Source of the DNA: Pseudomonas sp. LD120
Lineage (GTDB): Bacteria > Pseudomonadota > Gammaproteobacteria > Pseudomonadales > Pseudomonadaceae
Reading direction: 5' to 3'
Length of the DNA: 64,000 bases
NCBI RefSeq assembly: GCF_009861525.1
Contig: NZ_WVHL01000001.1
Span: 589,712 to 653,711, forward strand
The notes under the pieces are model-generated. The model had not been told where the DNA came from, made no database searches, and worked only from the letters and a program-made list of their open reading frames with translations. Every line of letters starts with the position of its first letter. Position 1 is the stretch's first letter. Below, in pieces: positions 36,026-44,408 of the stretch. The position numbers were made by a program, and so were the translations under genes.

Positions 36026-36048
36026 TCGGCATGGCCGATGCAGATCTT

Positions 36049-36912
36049 TCAGGCGGGAGCCATTTCCTGGGCCAGGCCGAGAAAGGCGGCAGGCAGGCGC
36101 GCGTTCTTGCGCTCCTTGAGGCAGTACAGGTACTCGACGATCTGCGGCGCATGCTCGATGGTCAGCACTCGCAACTGCGGGTCGTGGGGCACTTCCTGGC
36201 GGGCAATGATGCTGATGCCGATGTTGCGCAGCACCGCCTCGCGGATCGACTCGCGGCTGCCGATTTCCAGCAGCGGGCCGAAACTGACGTTGGCGTTTTT
36301 CAACAGTTCTTCGGTCAGGCTGCGGGTGGTGGAACCGGGCTCGCGCATCAACAGGGTGTGACCAGCCAGAGCGTTGAGCGGCACATGCTCCAACGCCGCC
36401 AAAGGATGATTGCGATGCACCGCCAGCACCAGCGGGTCACTGCCCAGCACGCGCCGGATCAGTCGCGAATCCTCCAGCAGTTGCGAAGACGCCGCGACAT
36501 CCACCCGGTAGTCCTCCAGTGCTTCCAGAACCTGCTGGGAGTTGCCGATCTCCACCGCCACCTCTACCTGGGGCAGGCGTTGGCGGAAGGTCTTCACCAG
36601 ATCGAGGATGTAATACGGCGCGGTGGCAGCAATCCGCAAGGTGCCCTGTACCTGCCCGCTGTTACGTAGGAAAAACTCGATGTCGGCTTCTTTCTGCAAC
36701 AGCTCCTTGACCATGGGCAGCAAGCGCGAGCCTTCGTCGCTCAAGCTCAGGCGGCGACCGCCACGGTAGAACAGCTCCACCGAGTACTGGCTCTCAAGGT
36801 TACGGATCTGGGTGGTCACCGTCGGCTGACTCAGGCCCAGCTTCTTCGCCGCCTGGGTGATGCTACCCAGGCGGGCGACCATGTAAAAAGCCTTCAGCTC
36901 GGCACTCAGCAT
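36049..36912 (-). CDS. LysR family regulator, phosphonate-utilisation type
   Basis: 287 aa from the ATG at 36912 (MLSAELKAFYMVARLGS). The winged HTH is clear: SITQAAKKLGLSQPTVTTQI and RNLESQYSVELFYRGGRRL. The rest is a LysR effector domain. This N-terminal form, with FYMVARLGSITQAAKKL, is the one seen in LysR genes next to aminoethylphosphonate operons. It lies upstream of phnT on the same strand, so it is not the usual divergent layout. It probably activates the operon with AEP or a catabolite as the signal (inference). Confidence 0.82.
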   Translation of the reverse strand: MLSAELKAFYMVARLGSITQAAKKLGLSQPTVTTQIRNLESQYSVELFYRGGRRLSLSDEGSRLLPMVKELLQKEADIEFFLRNSGQVQGTLRIAATAPYYILDLVKTFRQRLPQVEVAVEIGNSQQVLEALEDYRVDVAASSQLLEDSRLIRRVLGSDPLVLAVHRNHPLAALEHVPLNALAGHTLLMREPGSTTRSLTEELLKNANVSFGPLLEIGSRESIREAVLRNIGISIIARQEVPHDPQLRVLTIEHAPQIVEYLYCLKERKNARLPAAFLGLAQEMAPA

Positions 36913-36920
36913 GGCGGCCT

Positions 36921-37108
36921 GCCGCAGCTGCAAGCTTCCAGCGGCAAGCCGTAAGCTGAAGCGCGTGCGTATGAGTTCATCACTCTGGTTCTCCCCTCGG
37001 TCGCCTGCCGCTAGCCACTTGCAGTTTGCAGTTTGCAGTTTGCAGTTTGCAGTTTGCAGTTTGCAGTTTGCAGTTTGCAGTTTGCAGTTTGCAGTTTGCA
37101 GTTTGCAG
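36921..37108. repeat. CTTGCAG-family repeat with a 12-copy heptanucleotide array
   Basis: The left end (CAGCTGCAAGCTTCCAGC at 36925) matches the repeat at 26501. The right part, 37025-37108, is exactly 12 head-to-tail copies of TTTGCAG, preceded by one imperfect copy (CTTGCAG, 37018-37024). An array this regular should change length by replication slippage. It sits just upstream of the LysR start and 10 bp beyond the cadA stop, so length changes could affect the LysR promoter. Confidence 0.9.
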
Positions 37109-37118
37109 CTACGATGGC

Positions 37119-39452
37119 TTATTTGCGCAGCAGGCGCAGTCCGTTGAATACCACCAACAGGCTAACGCCCATGTCGGCAAAGACAGCCATCCACATGGTG
37201 GCCAGCCCGGCAAAGGTTACCCCAAGAAAGATCGCCTTGATGACCAAAGCCAGGGCGATATTTTGCTTGAGCACCACCGAGGTCTGGCGCGACAGGCGAA
37301 TGAATGCCGGAATCTTGCGCAGATCATCGTCCATCAGGGCGACATCCGCGGTCTCGATGGCGGTGTCGGTGCCGGCCGCGGCCATGGCGAAGCCGATTTC
37401 GGCCCGGGCCAGGGCCGGCGCGTCGTTGATGCCGTCGCCGACCATGCCTACGCGATGCCCTTGCCCGTACAACGCCTCGATGGCTTGCAGCTTGTCGCCG
37501 GGCAACTGGTCGCCCCGGGCCTGATCGATCCCCACCTGGGCCGCAATGGCCTGGGCGGTGTGCGGGTTGTCGCCGGTCAGCATCAGGGTCTTGATCCCCA
37601 GCTCATGCAATTGCTGGATGGCTTCGCGGCTGGATTCCTTGACCGTGTCGGCCACCGCGAACAGCGCCAGCGGCCCGTTGCTGTCCAGCAGCAGGACCAC
37701 CGTCTTGCCCTGCTGCTCCAGGGCGAAGAGTTTTTCCTCCAAGGCCGGCGAGCACAGGCCCAGCTCTTCCACTAGGCGGTGGTTGCCCAGGTGATAGATC
37801 TGGCCGTTGATTTCACCGCGGACTCCCCGCCCGGCCAGGGCTGCGAAGTTATCCACAGGGTGCATGGCCAGCTGTTTATCCACAGCCGCGCGGGCAATGG
37901 CCAGGGACACCGGGTGGTCGGAACGCCCAGCCAGGCTTGCAGCCAGGGCCGGGGCGGTATCCTGCGCCAATGAGTCCAGGGACAGGAAATCGGTCTGCAC
38001 CGGCTTGCCATGGGTGATGGTGCCGGTCTTGTCCAGGGCCAGGTAGTCGAGCTTGTAGCCACCTTCCAGGTAGACCCCGCCCTTGACCAGAATGCCTTTG
38101 CGCGCCGCCGCCGCGAGGCCGCTGACGATGCTCACCGGGGTGGAGATCACCAGGGCACATGGGCAGGCCACCACCAACAGCACCAGGGCGCGGTAGATCC
38201 AGTCGAACCAGACGCCGGCCATGAACAGTGGCGGAATCAGCGCCACCGCCAGGGCAAAGGCGAACACCGCCGGGGTGTAGATTTTCGAGAAGCTATCGAC
38301 GAAGCGCTGGGTCGGGGCGCGGGCGCCCTGGGCCTGTTCCACGGCATGGATGATCCGCGCCAGGGTCGAGTTGTTGGCCGCGGCGGTCACTCGGTATTCC
38401 AGGGAGCCGGCCTGGTTGATGGTGCCGGCGAACACCTTGTCGCCCAGGGTCTTTTCCACCGGCAGGCTTTCACCGGTGATCGGCGCCTGGTCGATGGTCG
38501 AGCTACCAGACACGACTTCGCCGTCCAGGCCGATGCGCTCGCCGGGACGGACCCGCACCAAGGCACCCAATTCGACGTTTTTCGCTTCCTGTTCGCTCCA
38601 GTTGCCGTCGGCCTGCTGCACCGTGACCCGTTCCGGGGCCATCTGCATCAGGCCGCTGATGGCGTTGCGCGCGCGGTCCAGGGAGCGGGCCTCGATCAAC
38701 TCGGCCACGGTGAACAGGAACATCACCATTGCCGCTTCCGGCCATTGGCCGATCAGCACCGCGCCGGTCACGGCGATGCTCATCAGCGCATTGATGTTGA
38801 GGTTGCGGTTCTTCAGGGCGATCCAGCCCTTTTTGTAAGTGCCCAGACCGCCACTGAGGATCGACACCAGGGCCACCAACGCCACGACCCAAGTGGGGGC
38901 GGCATTGGTGAAGTGGATGACTTCGGCGGCCAGCGCGCCGATACCGGACAGGGCCAGCGGCCACCAGGCTTTTTTGGGAGGGGCTGCGGCAGGAGCGGCT
39001 TCGGCGCTGTCCTGCTGCAGAGGCTCGGCGTGCATGCCCAGGGACTTGACCGCTTCGATGATCGGCGCGGTGCTCGGCAGATCGTGGGTCACCCCCAGCA
39101 CGCGGTTCATCAGGTTGAATTCCAGCGCCTGGACCCCAGCCAGCTTGCCCAGCTTGTTCTGGATCAGGGTCTGTTCGGTGGGGCAGTCCATGGCTTCGAT
39201 GCGAAAACTGCTCAGGCGCGCGCCGGCATTCGGTGTCTCGCTCAGGCTGACCGTGGACAGCAGCGGGCCGGCGGAACCGCAGCAGGAGGTGCCGTGGGCG
39301 GCGTGATCCTCGGCCTTGAACGGTTGCGGCGTGTTCGCAGGTGCAAGGTCATGGCCGTGATCGTGATCGTGATCGTGATCGTGATCGTGATCGTGATCGG
39401 CGTGAGTGTGCTGGGCGTCGGGCTTGCGCGGGGTGTGAATGGAATCGCTCAT
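37119..39452 (-). CDS. cadA: Cadmium/zinc-translocating P1B-type ATPase
   Basis: 777 aa from the ATG at 39452; the open frame extends further but across the operator. The N-terminus is His-rich: seven DH dipeptides (residues 19-32), then GHD and a CC pair (57-58). One HMA domain follows with MDCPTE instead of CxxC. The ATPase core has VACPCALVISTPVS (transmembrane CPC), phosphorylation site DKTGTITHGK, the SDHP motif and GDGINDAPALA. It exports Cd2+ and Zn2+ (and likely Pb2+). Expression is controlled by divergent CadR through the shared operator. Confidence 0.95.
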   Translation of the reverse strand: MSDSIHTPRKPDAQHTHADHDHDHDHDHDHDHGHDLAPANTPQPFKAEDHAAHGTSCCGSAGPLLSTVSLSETPNAGARLSSFRIEAMDCPTEQTLIQNKLGKLAGVQALEFNLMNRVLGVTHDLPSTAPIIEAVKSLGMHAEPLQQDSAEAAPAAAPPKKAWWPLALSGIGALAAEVIHFTNAAPTWVVALVALVSILSGGLGTYKKGWIALKNRNLNINALMSIAVTGAVLIGQWPEAAMVMFLFTVAELIEARSLDRARNAISGLMQMAPERVTVQQADGNWSEQEAKNVELGALVRVRPGERIGLDGEVVSGSSTIDQAPITGESLPVEKTLGDKVFAGTINQAGSLEYRVTAAANNSTLARIIHAVEQAQGARAPTQRFVDSFSKIYTPAVFAFALAVALIPPLFMAGVWFDWIYRALVLLVVACPCALVISTPVSIVSGLAAAARKGILVKGGVYLEGGYKLDYLALDKTGTITHGKPVQTDFLSLDSLAQDTAPALAASLAGRSDHPVSLAIARAAVDKQLAMHPVDNFAALAGRGVRGEINGQIYHLGNHRLVEELGLCSPALEEKLFALEQQGKTVVLLLDSNGPLALFAVADTVKESSREAIQQLHELGIKTLMLTGDNPHTAQAIAAQVGIDQARGDQLPGDKLQAIEALYGQGHRVGMVGDGINDAPALARAEIGFAMAAAGTDTAIETADVALMDDDLRKIPAFIRLSRQTSVVLKQNIALALVIKAIFLGVTFAGLATMWMAVFADMGVSLLVVFNGLRLLRK
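39357..39398. repeat. Hexanucleotide array inside cadA (7 x GTGATC)
   Basis: Seven perfect copies of GTGATC on the plus strand encode the seven Asp-His pairs on the minus strand. As a multiple of three, copy changes stay in frame and would only lengthen or shorten the metal-binding tail. Confidence 0.9.
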
Positions 39453-39493
39453 AGGGGTCGCGTCCGTATCAAGGTGCTTGTTGCCAAGTGAAC

Positions 39494-39514
39494 ACCCTGT
39501 AGCCACTATAGGGT
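39494..39514. promoter_or_regulatory. CadR operator within the cadA promoter
   Basis: ACCCTGTAG-CCA-CTATAGGGT is a 21-bp dyad (one mismatch) of the MerR/CadR type. On the minus strand TTGACC (39517-39512) is the cadA -35 and the dyad fills an over-long ~19-bp spacer to a weak -10 (TTCACT). This layout is corrected by metal-bound MerR-type activators. Confidence 0.85.
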
Positions 39515-39537
39515 CAAGCACCCATTCGGAGACGACG

Positions 39538-39987
39538 ATGAAGATTGGCGAACTGGCGAAACTCACCGACTGTCAGGTCGAGACCATCCGTTACTACGAA
39601 CGCGAAGGGCTACTGCCGGAACCGGCCCGCAGCGAAGGCAACTACCGCCTGTACACCCAGGCCCACACCGAGCGCCTGACCTTTATCCGCAATTGCCGCA
39701 GCCTGGACATGACCCTCGAGGAAATCCGCAGCCTGCTCAACCTGCGCGACAGCCCCGAAGGCCAGTGCGCCAGCGTCAACGCGCTGATCGACGAACACAT
39801 CCATCACGTCAAGGCGCGCATCGACGGGCTGCTGGCCCTGCAAGAACAACTACTGGAACTGCGTCAGCGCTGCGGCGAAGGGCCGGACCGGGATCATTGC
39901 GGGATTCTGCAGAGCCTGGAAGTCAGCGGCTCGGTCACTCCCAGCGAGGCCGAGCCCTCCCATGTCGGCCGCAGCCACGGGCATTGA
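39538..39987 (+). CDS. cadR: MerR-family cadmium/zinc-responsive regulator
   Basis: 149 aa from the ATG at 39538. The MerR winged HTH starts MKIGELAKLTDCQVETIRYYE, with the typical RYYEREGLLPEPAR wing. A dimerisation coiled coil covers ~80-112. Metal-binding cysteines are at 77, 112 and 121, matching the three-Cys site of P. putida CadR with two residues more before the last. The His-containing C-terminal tail (RSHGH) also fits CadR. It activates cadA across the 85-bp shared promoter region. Confidence 0.93.
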   Translation: MKIGELAKLTDCQVETIRYYEREGLLPEPARSEGNYRLYTQAHTERLTFIRNCRSLDMTLEEIRSLLNLRDSPEGQCASVNALIDEHIHHVKARIDGLLALQEQLLELRQRCGEGPDRDHCGILQSLEVSGSVTPSEAEPSHVGRSHGH

Positions 39988-39989
39988 GG

Positions 39990-40598
39990 CTACGATCCGG
40001 CGTCACGGCGGCGGCCCCCGTGATGCACCGCCGCGAGCAACCGCAGATAAACTCGCTCAAGCCCCTCCAGCACCTGTTGATCCAACTGCCGCCACGCCAG
40101 GCACCGGCGCACCAGCCAGGCGCTGAGCAGTCCCATCAGGCAACCACCAATAATGTCGAACGGGAAATGCACCCCCAGGTAAACCCGCGCCCAGCTCACC
40201 AGCAGCGCCAGGGCCAGCAGCATCAGCCCAGTCTTGCGCAGGGACGCCAGGATCAGGGCAAAGGCCATGGCGAACATGCCGCTGGCGTGATCGCTGGGAA
40301 AAGACGCACCAGGCGCATGGGCGAGAAAGTTCTGCCCCAACTCCAGCATGAAGGGACGCGGATGGAACCACAGGCTGCGGATCAGCAGGTTGCCGGTCAG
40401 GGCCAAGACCATGCTCAAGCTTGCCAGCACAACGATCATTCGCTGCCGGCGCTCACCGAGGACCCAAAACACCAGAAGCAGCAATGGCACACAGAGGACC
40501 ACCCATTGCGCGAAGAAAAATGCCAGCTCACGCAGGGGCAGCGACGCCTCGGCACTGGCATTGATGGCCAGGAACAGGCGGCGATTGAGTTCTTCCAT
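39990..40598 (-). CDS. PAP2-family membrane phosphatase (undecaprenyl-diphosphatase-like)
   Basis: 202 aa with about five membrane helices. The three PAP2 motifs are present: WFHPRPF (RP part), PSDHASG (PSGH-like, catalytic His) and SWARVYLGVHFPFD (SRxxxxxHxxxD-like, nucleophile His). Its size and architecture fit BcrC/PgpB-type undecaprenyl-pyrophosphatases that recycle the lipid carrier of wall synthesis. Phosphatidylglycerophosphatase activity is an alternative. Its 3' end faces the cadR 3' end with a 2-bp gap. Confidence 0.85.
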   Translation of the reverse strand: MEELNRRLFLAINASAEASLPLRELAFFFAQWVVLCVPLLLLVFWVLGERRQRMIVVLASLSMVLALTGNLLIRSLWFHPRPFMLELGQNFLAHAPGASFPSDHASGMFAMAFALILASLRKTGLMLLALALLVSWARVYLGVHFPFDIIGGCLMGLLSAWLVRRCLAWRQLDQQVLEGLERVYLRLLAAVHHGGRRRDAGS

Positions 40599-40686
40599 TC
40601 AGGCGCTCACGGTCAATATCAGGGGGTAACATCACGCGGCTATCGGCGCCGCCCGGAGCATGCAGTCGCCCGCCCGGCACGACAAT

Positions 40687-40705
40687 GCCCGGCAAACGGC
40701 CGGGC
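40687..40705 (-). terminator. Hairpin downstream of thyA
   Basis: GCCCGGC, loop AAACG, GCCGGGC: a perfect 7-bp stem about 85 bp past the thyA stop. No T-tract; weak evidence for termination. Confidence 0.35.
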
Positions 40706-40789
40706 AACGGTCGATAAAGCAACAGGATGAATCGACAAGGGACCATCCAGCATCTGCCGCGCGGCCCCTGGGTACAACGGCAGGAACCT

Positions 40790-41761
40790 TTAGACCGCCA
40801 TCGGCGCAGTCATTGGTGCATGGTGCTCATAACCTTCCAGGGAGAAATCGCTCGGCTCGATCAGCTCCAGCCATTCCGGCTGGTACACGCCGGTCTTGGC
40901 GAACTCCGGCACGCGCTCGGAAATCACCAGCTTGGGCATCGGGAACGGCTCGCGCTTGAGCTGTTCGTTGAGCATGTCCAGGTGGTTTTCGTAGACGTGG
41001 GCATCACCGATGAAATAGGTGAACCAACGCGGCGTGTAGCCGGTCAGGCGGCCGATCAGGCTCAGCAGCGCCGCGCCCTCGGTGAGGTTGAACGGCGTGC
41101 CCAGGCCCAGGTCGTTGGAACGGATGTAGAGGGTCAGGGAGATTTCCCGAGTCTCGACATTGGGGTGGAACTGATACAGCAGATGGCACGGCGGCAGAGC
41201 CATTTCATCCAACTGCGCGCAGTTCCAGCCGTGGAACAGGATTCGCCGGCTGCCCGGGTCGTTGATGATGGTGTCGACGCACTGGCGGACCTGATCGATG
41301 GCCTTGTACAGCACCACGTAACCCTGGCCCTGTTCCTCACCCGCGGCGATCTGCCGGTAGCCCTGGCTCAATGCCAGGTCAATGGCCGCCTGGTTGCTGG
41401 TCTTGATCTGCTTGTAGGCCGGCCACTGGCGCCACTGCACGCCGTAGATCTCGCCCAGATCGTCATCGCCCTGGCGAAACGGGTTGGCCAGCCACTGGGC
41501 GTTTTCGTTGGCATTCTGATCCCAGACCTTGCAGCCCAAGGCACGGAACTCGGCGGCGTTGTTCACCCCGCGCAGGAAGCCGACCATCTCGCCGATGGCC
41601 GACTTGAAGGCCATCTTGCGGGTGGTGATGGCCGGAAAACCTTCCTTGAGGTCGTAGCGCAGCATGGCCCCGGGAAAGCTGATGGTGTTCACACCGGTGC
41701 GGTTGGCCTGCTTGGTGCCGTTGTTGATGACATGAGCCACCAAATCAAGATATTGCTTCAT
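40790..41761 (-). CDS. thyA: Thymidylate synthase
   Basis: 323 aa, about 60 longer than E. coli ThyA. The extra residues lie mid-protein (the [16 protein letters not shown] stretch and nearby), as in other Pseudomonas. The nucleophile is in [10 protein letters not shown]. Folate and dUMP contacts appear as [20 protein letters not shown] and [17 protein letters not shown]. It methylates dUMP with methylene-THF, producing dihydrofolate for FolA (26.6 kb). It follows lgt by 47 bp with a GC hairpin between. Confidence 0.96.
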   Translation of the reverse strand: MKQYLDLVAHVINNGTKQANRTGVNTISFPGAMLRYDLKEGFPAITTRKMAFKSAIGEMVGFLRGVNNAAEFRALGCKVWDQNANENAQWLANPFRQGDDDLGEIYGVQWRQWPAYKQIKTSNQAAIDLALSQGYRQIAAGEEQGQGYVVLYKAIDQVRQCVDTIINDPGSRRILFHGWNCAQLDEMALPPCHLLYQFHPNVETREISLTLYIRSNDLGLGTPFNLTEGAALLSLIGRLTGYTPRWFTYFIGDAHVYENHLDMLNEQLKREPFPMPKLVISERVPEFAKTGVYQPEWLELIEPSDFSLEGYEHHAPMTAPMAV

Positions 41762-41778
41762 GAATTACCTGCATCCTT

Positions 41779-41803
41779 GAACCCGGGGCACGCCCCGGGG
41801 TTC
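41779..41803 (-). terminator. Hairpin between lgt and thyA
   Basis: GAACCCGGGGC and GCCCCGGGGTTC pair over 11 bp with one bulged base around a 2-nt turn. It may attenuate read-through from lgt into thyA. There is no U-tract. Confidence 0.45.
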
Positions 41804-41807
41804 GAAT

Positions 41808-42617
41808 TTATTGCGCCACGCTCTGGGCCGGAGCGCGATGATAAGCCAGCCAGATCAGTCCCAGGCCGCCGATGATCATCGGCACACAAAGCACCTGCCC
41901 CATGGTCAACCAGTTCCAGGCCAGATAGCCAAGCTGGGCGTCCGGCACCCGGACGAACTCGACGATAAAGCGGAAGATCCCGTAGAACAGGGCGAACATA
42001 CCGGAAACCGCCATGGTCGGCCGCGGTTTGCGCGAGAACAGCCACAGAATCACGAACAAGGCCACGCCTTCCAGGGCGAACTGATACAGCTGCGACGGAT
42101 GACGCGGCAACTGTGCCGGATCGCTGAATGGCGGGAAGATCATCGCCCACGGCACATCGGTGGGTTTGCCCCACAGCTCAGCATTGATGAAGTTGCCGAT
42201 ACGCCCGGCGCCCAGACCGATCGGCACCATCGGCGCGACAAAATCCATCAGCTCGAAGAACGACTTATTGTTGCGCTTGCCAAACCACCAGGCCGCCAGC
42301 ATCACCCCGATGAAACCGCCATGGAACGACATGCCGCCCTTCCACACTTCGAAGATCAGGGTCGGGTTGGCCAGGTAAGCGCTCAGATCGTAAAACAGCA
42401 CGTAACCCAGGCGGCCGCCGACGATCACCCCCATGGACATCCAGAACACCATGTCCGAGAGCTTCTCCTTGCTCCAGGTCGGATCGAAACGGTTCAGCCG
42501 GCGCGAGGCCAGCAGCCAGGCACCGCCGATGCCGATCAGGTACATCAGACCGTACCAGTGGATTTTCAGCGGACCGATGGCCAGCGCCACCGGATCAATC
42601 TGCGGGTAAGGCAGCAT
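41808..42617 (-). CDS. lgt: Prolipoprotein diacylglyceryl transferase
   Basis: 269 aa with seven expected membrane segments. Marks include RWYGLMYL-type [27 protein letters not shown] (the conserved essential His region) and the Lgt signature [17 protein letters not shown]. It transfers diacylglycerol from phosphatidylglycerol to the lipobox Cys of preprolipoproteins, for example the lipoprotein at 19866 here. The lgt-thyA order is conserved in gamma-proteobacteria. Confidence 0.97.
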   Translation of the reverse strand: MLPYPQIDPVALAIGPLKIHWYGLMYLIGIGGAWLLASRRLNRFDPTWSKEKLSDMVFWMSMGVIVGGRLGYVLFYDLSAYLANPTLIFEVWKGGMSFHGGFIGVMLAAWWFGKRNNKSFFELMDFVAPMVPIGLGAGRIGNFINAELWGKPTDVPWAMIFPPFSDPAQLPRHPSQLYQFALEGVALFVILWLFSRKPRPTMAVSGMFALFYGIFRFIVEFVRVPDAQLGYLAWNWLTMGQVLCVPMIIGGLGLIWLAYHRAPAQSVAQ

Positions 42618-42698
42618 TGCGACTCCTCGTAAGGGTTAGAACTCTAAAGTCCTGGGCGAAACTGTCACCTCAGGATTAAGTCAGGATTGCGTCACCGT

Positions 42699-43481
42699 TC
42701 AGAGCAGAAAGTTGATGCCCACGCCGAACAGTAGCGCGGCAAACAGTCGCCTCAACAAGCGCGGTGACAATTTATGCGCCAGACGCGCGCCGATCCGGGC
42801 GAACACCATGCTGGTCAGGGCAATGCCCAACAGCGCCGGCAAATAGATGAAGCCGAGACTATGGGCCGGAAGCTTAGGATCATGCCAGCCCAGCATCATG
42901 AAACTTAAGGCGCTGGCCAGGGCGATGGGCAGACCGCAGGCCGACGAGGTGGCCACGGCCTGCTGCATCGGCACACTGCGCCAGGTGAGAAATGGCACGG
43001 TGAGCGAGCCGCCGCCGATGCCGAAGATCGCCGAAGCCCAGCCGATCACACTGCCGGCAGCCGCCAGACCAAGCTTGCCAGGCACCTGGCGACTGGCCTT
43101 GGGCTTGAGTTCCAGGGTCATTTGCAGGGCCACCACCAGAGCAAAGACACCAATGATTTTCTGCAGGTTCGGACCGGAAATGGCTTCAGCGGTCAGCGCA
43201 CCAAAACCGGCCCCCGATAGAATGCCCAGGGCCATCCAGGCAAAGATCGGCCAGCGCACCGCGCCACGGCGATGGTGTTCGCGAACCGCATTGACCGAAG
43301 TGAAGATGATGCTCGCCAACGAGGTGCCAACCGCCAGATGGGTCAGCACCGAGGCATCAAAGCCTTGCAGGGTGAAACTGAACACCAGAACCGGGACGAT
43401 GATGATCCCGCCGCCCACGCCGAACAGCCCGGCCAGTACGCCTGCGCAGGCGCCCAACAGCAGATAGAGCAGAAATTCCAT
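42699..43481 (-). CDS. TauE/SafE family membrane permease
   Basis: 260 aa from the ATG at 43481; the frame stays open far upstream but only by antisense chance. Two repeated halves, each starting with a glycine-rich helix motif: GLFGVGGGIIIVP near residue 20 and AIFGIGGGSLTVP near 150. About eight membrane helices are expected. Members export sulfite, sulfoacetate or organosulfonates, or remain uncharacterised; this one has no neighbouring sulfur genes. It is divergent from the NRDE gene and upstream of lgt on the same strand, as in P. aeruginosa. Confidence 0.87.
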   Translation of the reverse strand: MEFLLYLLLGACAGVLAGLFGVGGGIIIVPVLVFSFTLQGFDASVLTHLAVGTSLASIIFTSVNAVREHHRRGAVRWPIFAWMALGILSGAGFGALTAEAISGPNLQKIIGVFALVVALQMTLELKPKASRQVPGKLGLAAAGSVIGWASAIFGIGGGSLTVPFLTWRSVPMQQAVATSSACGLPIALASALSFMMLGWHDPKLPAHSLGFIYLPALLGIALTSMVFARIGARLAHKLSPRLLRRLFAALLFGVGINFLL

Positions 43482-43604
43482 GGGAGCATCCGAAAATAAG
43501 ACCGGCATGGTAACGGATGCGCCGCCCCAGACTCCACTGGATGGCGATGGATACCCTGGGGTTCTGTGCGTAAAGTGAGCCAAAACACACAAGGGGCTAC
43601 CTAG

Positions 43605-44351
43605 ATGTGCCTGATCGTTTTTGCCTGGCAGCCAGGCCAACCTCAGCCGTTGATCGTCGCGGCCAACCGTGACGAGTTCTATGCCCGCCCCAGCCTGCCG
43701 CTGGCGCAATGGCCGGAATCGCCACAGATTCACGCCGGGCGCGACCTGGAAGCCGGCGGCACCTGGCTGGGCATCGGCGCCGATGGCCGTTTTGCCGCCC
43801 TGACCAATATCCGCAACCCCCATCAGCCTCCGGCGCGACGCTCTCGAGGCGAACTGGTGGCACGTTTTCTCGCCGGCAGCATCGCCCCGCAAGACTATTT
43901 GCACGATGTGGTGGGGCGCTCGGCGCAATACCCTGGCTTCAACCTGCTGCTGGGCACCGCCGAACAGTTGTGGCACTACAACGCCCAGGAACCGGAGCCG
44001 CAGTTGCTCAAACCAGGCGTCTACGGCCTGTCCAATGCCGGACTCGACACGCCCTGGCCCAAGCTGCTCAAGGCCAAGGCCGCGCTGCAACAGGTGCTGC
44101 ACGACCCGCAGCCCGAGGCGTTGCTGGCACTGTTGAGCGATCCGCAGACGGCGCCCTTCGCTGAGCTGCCAGACACCGGCGTGGGCCTGGCGACAGAGCA
44201 CCTGCTGTCCAGCGTGTTCATCGCCAGCCCCAGCTACGGCACCCGCGCCAGCACGGCGTTGATCGTCCACGCCGACGGCTCGCGCCATCTGCAGGAGCGC
44301 AGTTTCGGCCCCCATGGCGGGCATCTGGGTGAGGTTGAGCTGAAGGTTTGA
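43605..44351 (+). CDS. NRDE family protein (TANGO2-like)
   Basis: 248 aa. The family signature MCLIVFAW at the start and AANRDEFYARP (Asn-Arg-Asp-Glu) near residue 22 are both present, followed by GGTWLGIGADGRFAALTNIR. Cys2 becomes N-terminal if Met is removed, as in Ntn-hydrolase-like proteins; the human relative TANGO2 is linked to lipid or heme handling. The bacterial role is not established. It is divergent from the TauE permease and convergent with ptsP. Confidence 0.88.
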   Translation: MCLIVFAWQPGQPQPLIVAANRDEFYARPSLPLAQWPESPQIHAGRDLEAGGTWLGIGADGRFAALTNIRNPHQPPARRSRGELVARFLAGSIAPQDYLHDVVGRSAQYPGFNLLLGTAEQLWHYNAQEPEPQLLKPGVYGLSNAGLDTPWPKLLKAKAALQQVLHDPQPEALLALLSDPQTAPFAELPDTGVGLATEHLLSSVFIASPSYGTRASTALIVHADGSRHLQERSFGPHGGHLGEVELKV

Positions 44352-44365
44352 AGCGTTCGCCACAA

Positions 44366-44384
44366 GCCAGCCCAAGGGGCTGGC
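44366..44384. terminator. Hairpin between NRDE gene and ptsP
   Basis: GCCAGCCC, AAG, GGGCTGGC: a perfect 8-bp stem in the 57-bp gap between convergent genes, with REP-like flanks (TTCGCCACAA ... CCAGCAAAGACTCGCG). It may end either transcript. Confidence 0.55.
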
Positions 44385-44408
44385 CTGCCAGCAAAGACTC
44401 GCGTTGGG

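Noticed and set aside
37025..37108. CRISPR-like array
   Set aside because: The units are 7 bp and adjoin without spacers, so it is a tandem microsatellite, not a CRISPR.
37026..37775. An open frame through the heptamer array encoding repeated QFAVCSL units
   Set aside because: The repeat is simply the heptamer read through; the remainder is antisense to cadA. No evidence for a repeat protein.
42699..44375. TauE permease extended to a 558-residue protein
   Set aside because: The first 298 codons are antisense to the NRDE gene; the real start with a membrane helix is the ATG at 43481.
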